A stretch of DNA of 7,127 nucleotides from JALSHZ01 sp964439815. Its GTDB lineage: Bacteria > Pseudomonadota > Gammaproteobacteria > UWMA-0217. A program made the translations under genes and the position numbers. Shown piece by piece: positions 6,820 to 7,127 of this stretch. Within the stretch, counting starts at the first letter, position 1. The number at the start of each line of letters is the position of its first letter. The notes under the pieces were generated by a model, which was given only the letters and a program-made list of their open reading frames with translations, made no database searches and was not told where the DNA came from. The stretch is from assembly GCA_964439815.1 (NCBI GenBank), contig CAYTPO010000015.1, positions 1 to 7,127 of the forward strand, in the 5' to 3' direction.

Positions 6820-6997
6820 CTGTCGGACTTAACCGATTGAAGCGAAAATCACTGGGGGTGAATTAAGTCTGTTTATCGTGTGAGGAGAATAGTAGAGCTA
6901 TTTGACGAACAGGATAAGCTGAGTTAATCGCCATCCAGTGATTTGCACCCCAAGGGCACTTCCTGCGGGCGCAGCCAAACAGCGTTAAGTCCGACAG
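6820..6997. mobile_element. Palindromic element 1 with 14-bp perfect terminal inverted repeats
   Basis: CTGTCGGACTTAAC (6820-6833) is perfectly inverted at 6984-6997. Inside it, AAATCACTGG (6846-6855) is inverted at 6935-6944, and the stem continues imperfectly (6858-6880 with 6910-6932). A 29-nt apical segment is left at 6881-6909: TGAGGAGAATA-N8-ATTTGACGAA. The right arm carries an extra small hairpin, CTGCG/CGCAG (6963-6974). Nothing is encoded. It resembles a palindrome-forming non-autonomous mobile element (MITE/REP class) of a family I do not recognise. Confidence 0.7.
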
Positions 6998-7002
6998 GCT
7001 GC

Positions 7003-7127
7003 CTGGGAGGCTGTCCGAGAATAGTAGTCGTAGCGAGGGAAAGCCATTTCAGGCCATTTTTTTCACTGATTTGAGGAGAATATTGGCTATATTTGACGAA
7101 AATCAGGGGGAAAAAGGGCCAAAATGG
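7003..7127. mobile_element. Palindromic element 2, diverged copy of element 1 (cut by window end)
   Basis: Conserved blocks recur exactly 191 bp after those of element 1: CTGGGAGGCTGTCCGA (7003-7018, against 6812-6827), GTAGCGA (7030-7036, against 6839-6845) and TGAGGAGAATA-N8-ATTTGACGAA (7072-7100, against 6881-6909). The stem arms (7044-7071 with 7101-7127) differ in sequence from those of element 1 but still pair: CCATTT with AAATGG, GGCC with GGCC, CTGATT with AATCAG. The partner of the outer arm would lie beyond the window. Confidence 0.65.

Overview
The window looks like accessory DNA of a Gram-negative bacterium, most likely a gammaproteobacterium. This rests on a two-membrane surface operon: a Sec-exported Asp-rich protein with a GlyGly-CTERM-like tail, followed by an OmpA-family outer-membrane protein. 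Palindromic repeat elements lie on both sides. By eye the genes have moderately high GC and the intergenic DNA is more AT-rich. I cannot name the species.

Layout. (1) Positions 1-884, minus strand: the 5' part of a gene that runs off the left edge. It encodes a low-complexity structural protein with, in order, two short amphipathic or hydrophobic helices in Gly/Asn/Thr/Ser-rich linker, a silk-fibroin-like block of GAGAGN and (G/S)AGAGH hexapeptides, a His/Gly hinge, and an uninterrupted collagen-like Gly-X-Y tract (GPQGEQ)n. (2) Positions 885-1921: a long divergent intergenic region. It holds a 233-bp hairpin-rich element with 19-bp terminal inverted repeats (1159-1391), two candidate sigma70 promoters and a long leader. 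(3) Positions 1922-5380, plus strand: a 1152-residue exported protein. It has a signal peptide, an unclassified N-terminal domain, a GEVED domain, about 660 residues of calcium-binding thrombospondin type 3-like Asp repeats, and a GlyGly-CTERM-like sorting tail. A TTG codon with a strong Shine-Dalgarno sequence is the likely start. (4) Positions 5417-6541: a 374-residue OmpA-family protein (N-terminal beta-barrel, basic linker, C-terminal peptidoglycan-binding domain), 36 bp downstream and probably co-transcribed. (5) Positions 6542-7127: no gene. Possible hairpin terminators come first, then two related palindromic elements exactly 191 bp apart. They share conserved blocks although their stem arms have diverged; the second is cut by the window edge.

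The two right-hand genes make sense as a surface system: a long, acidic, calcium-stiffened exported protein and an OmpA-type protein linking outer membrane to peptidoglycan. The divergent silk/His/collagen protein is a separate gene with no Sec signal; that it works with the operon is inference from proximity. The most unusual contents are the silk-His-collagen chimera and the paired palindromic elements with an invariant apical core.
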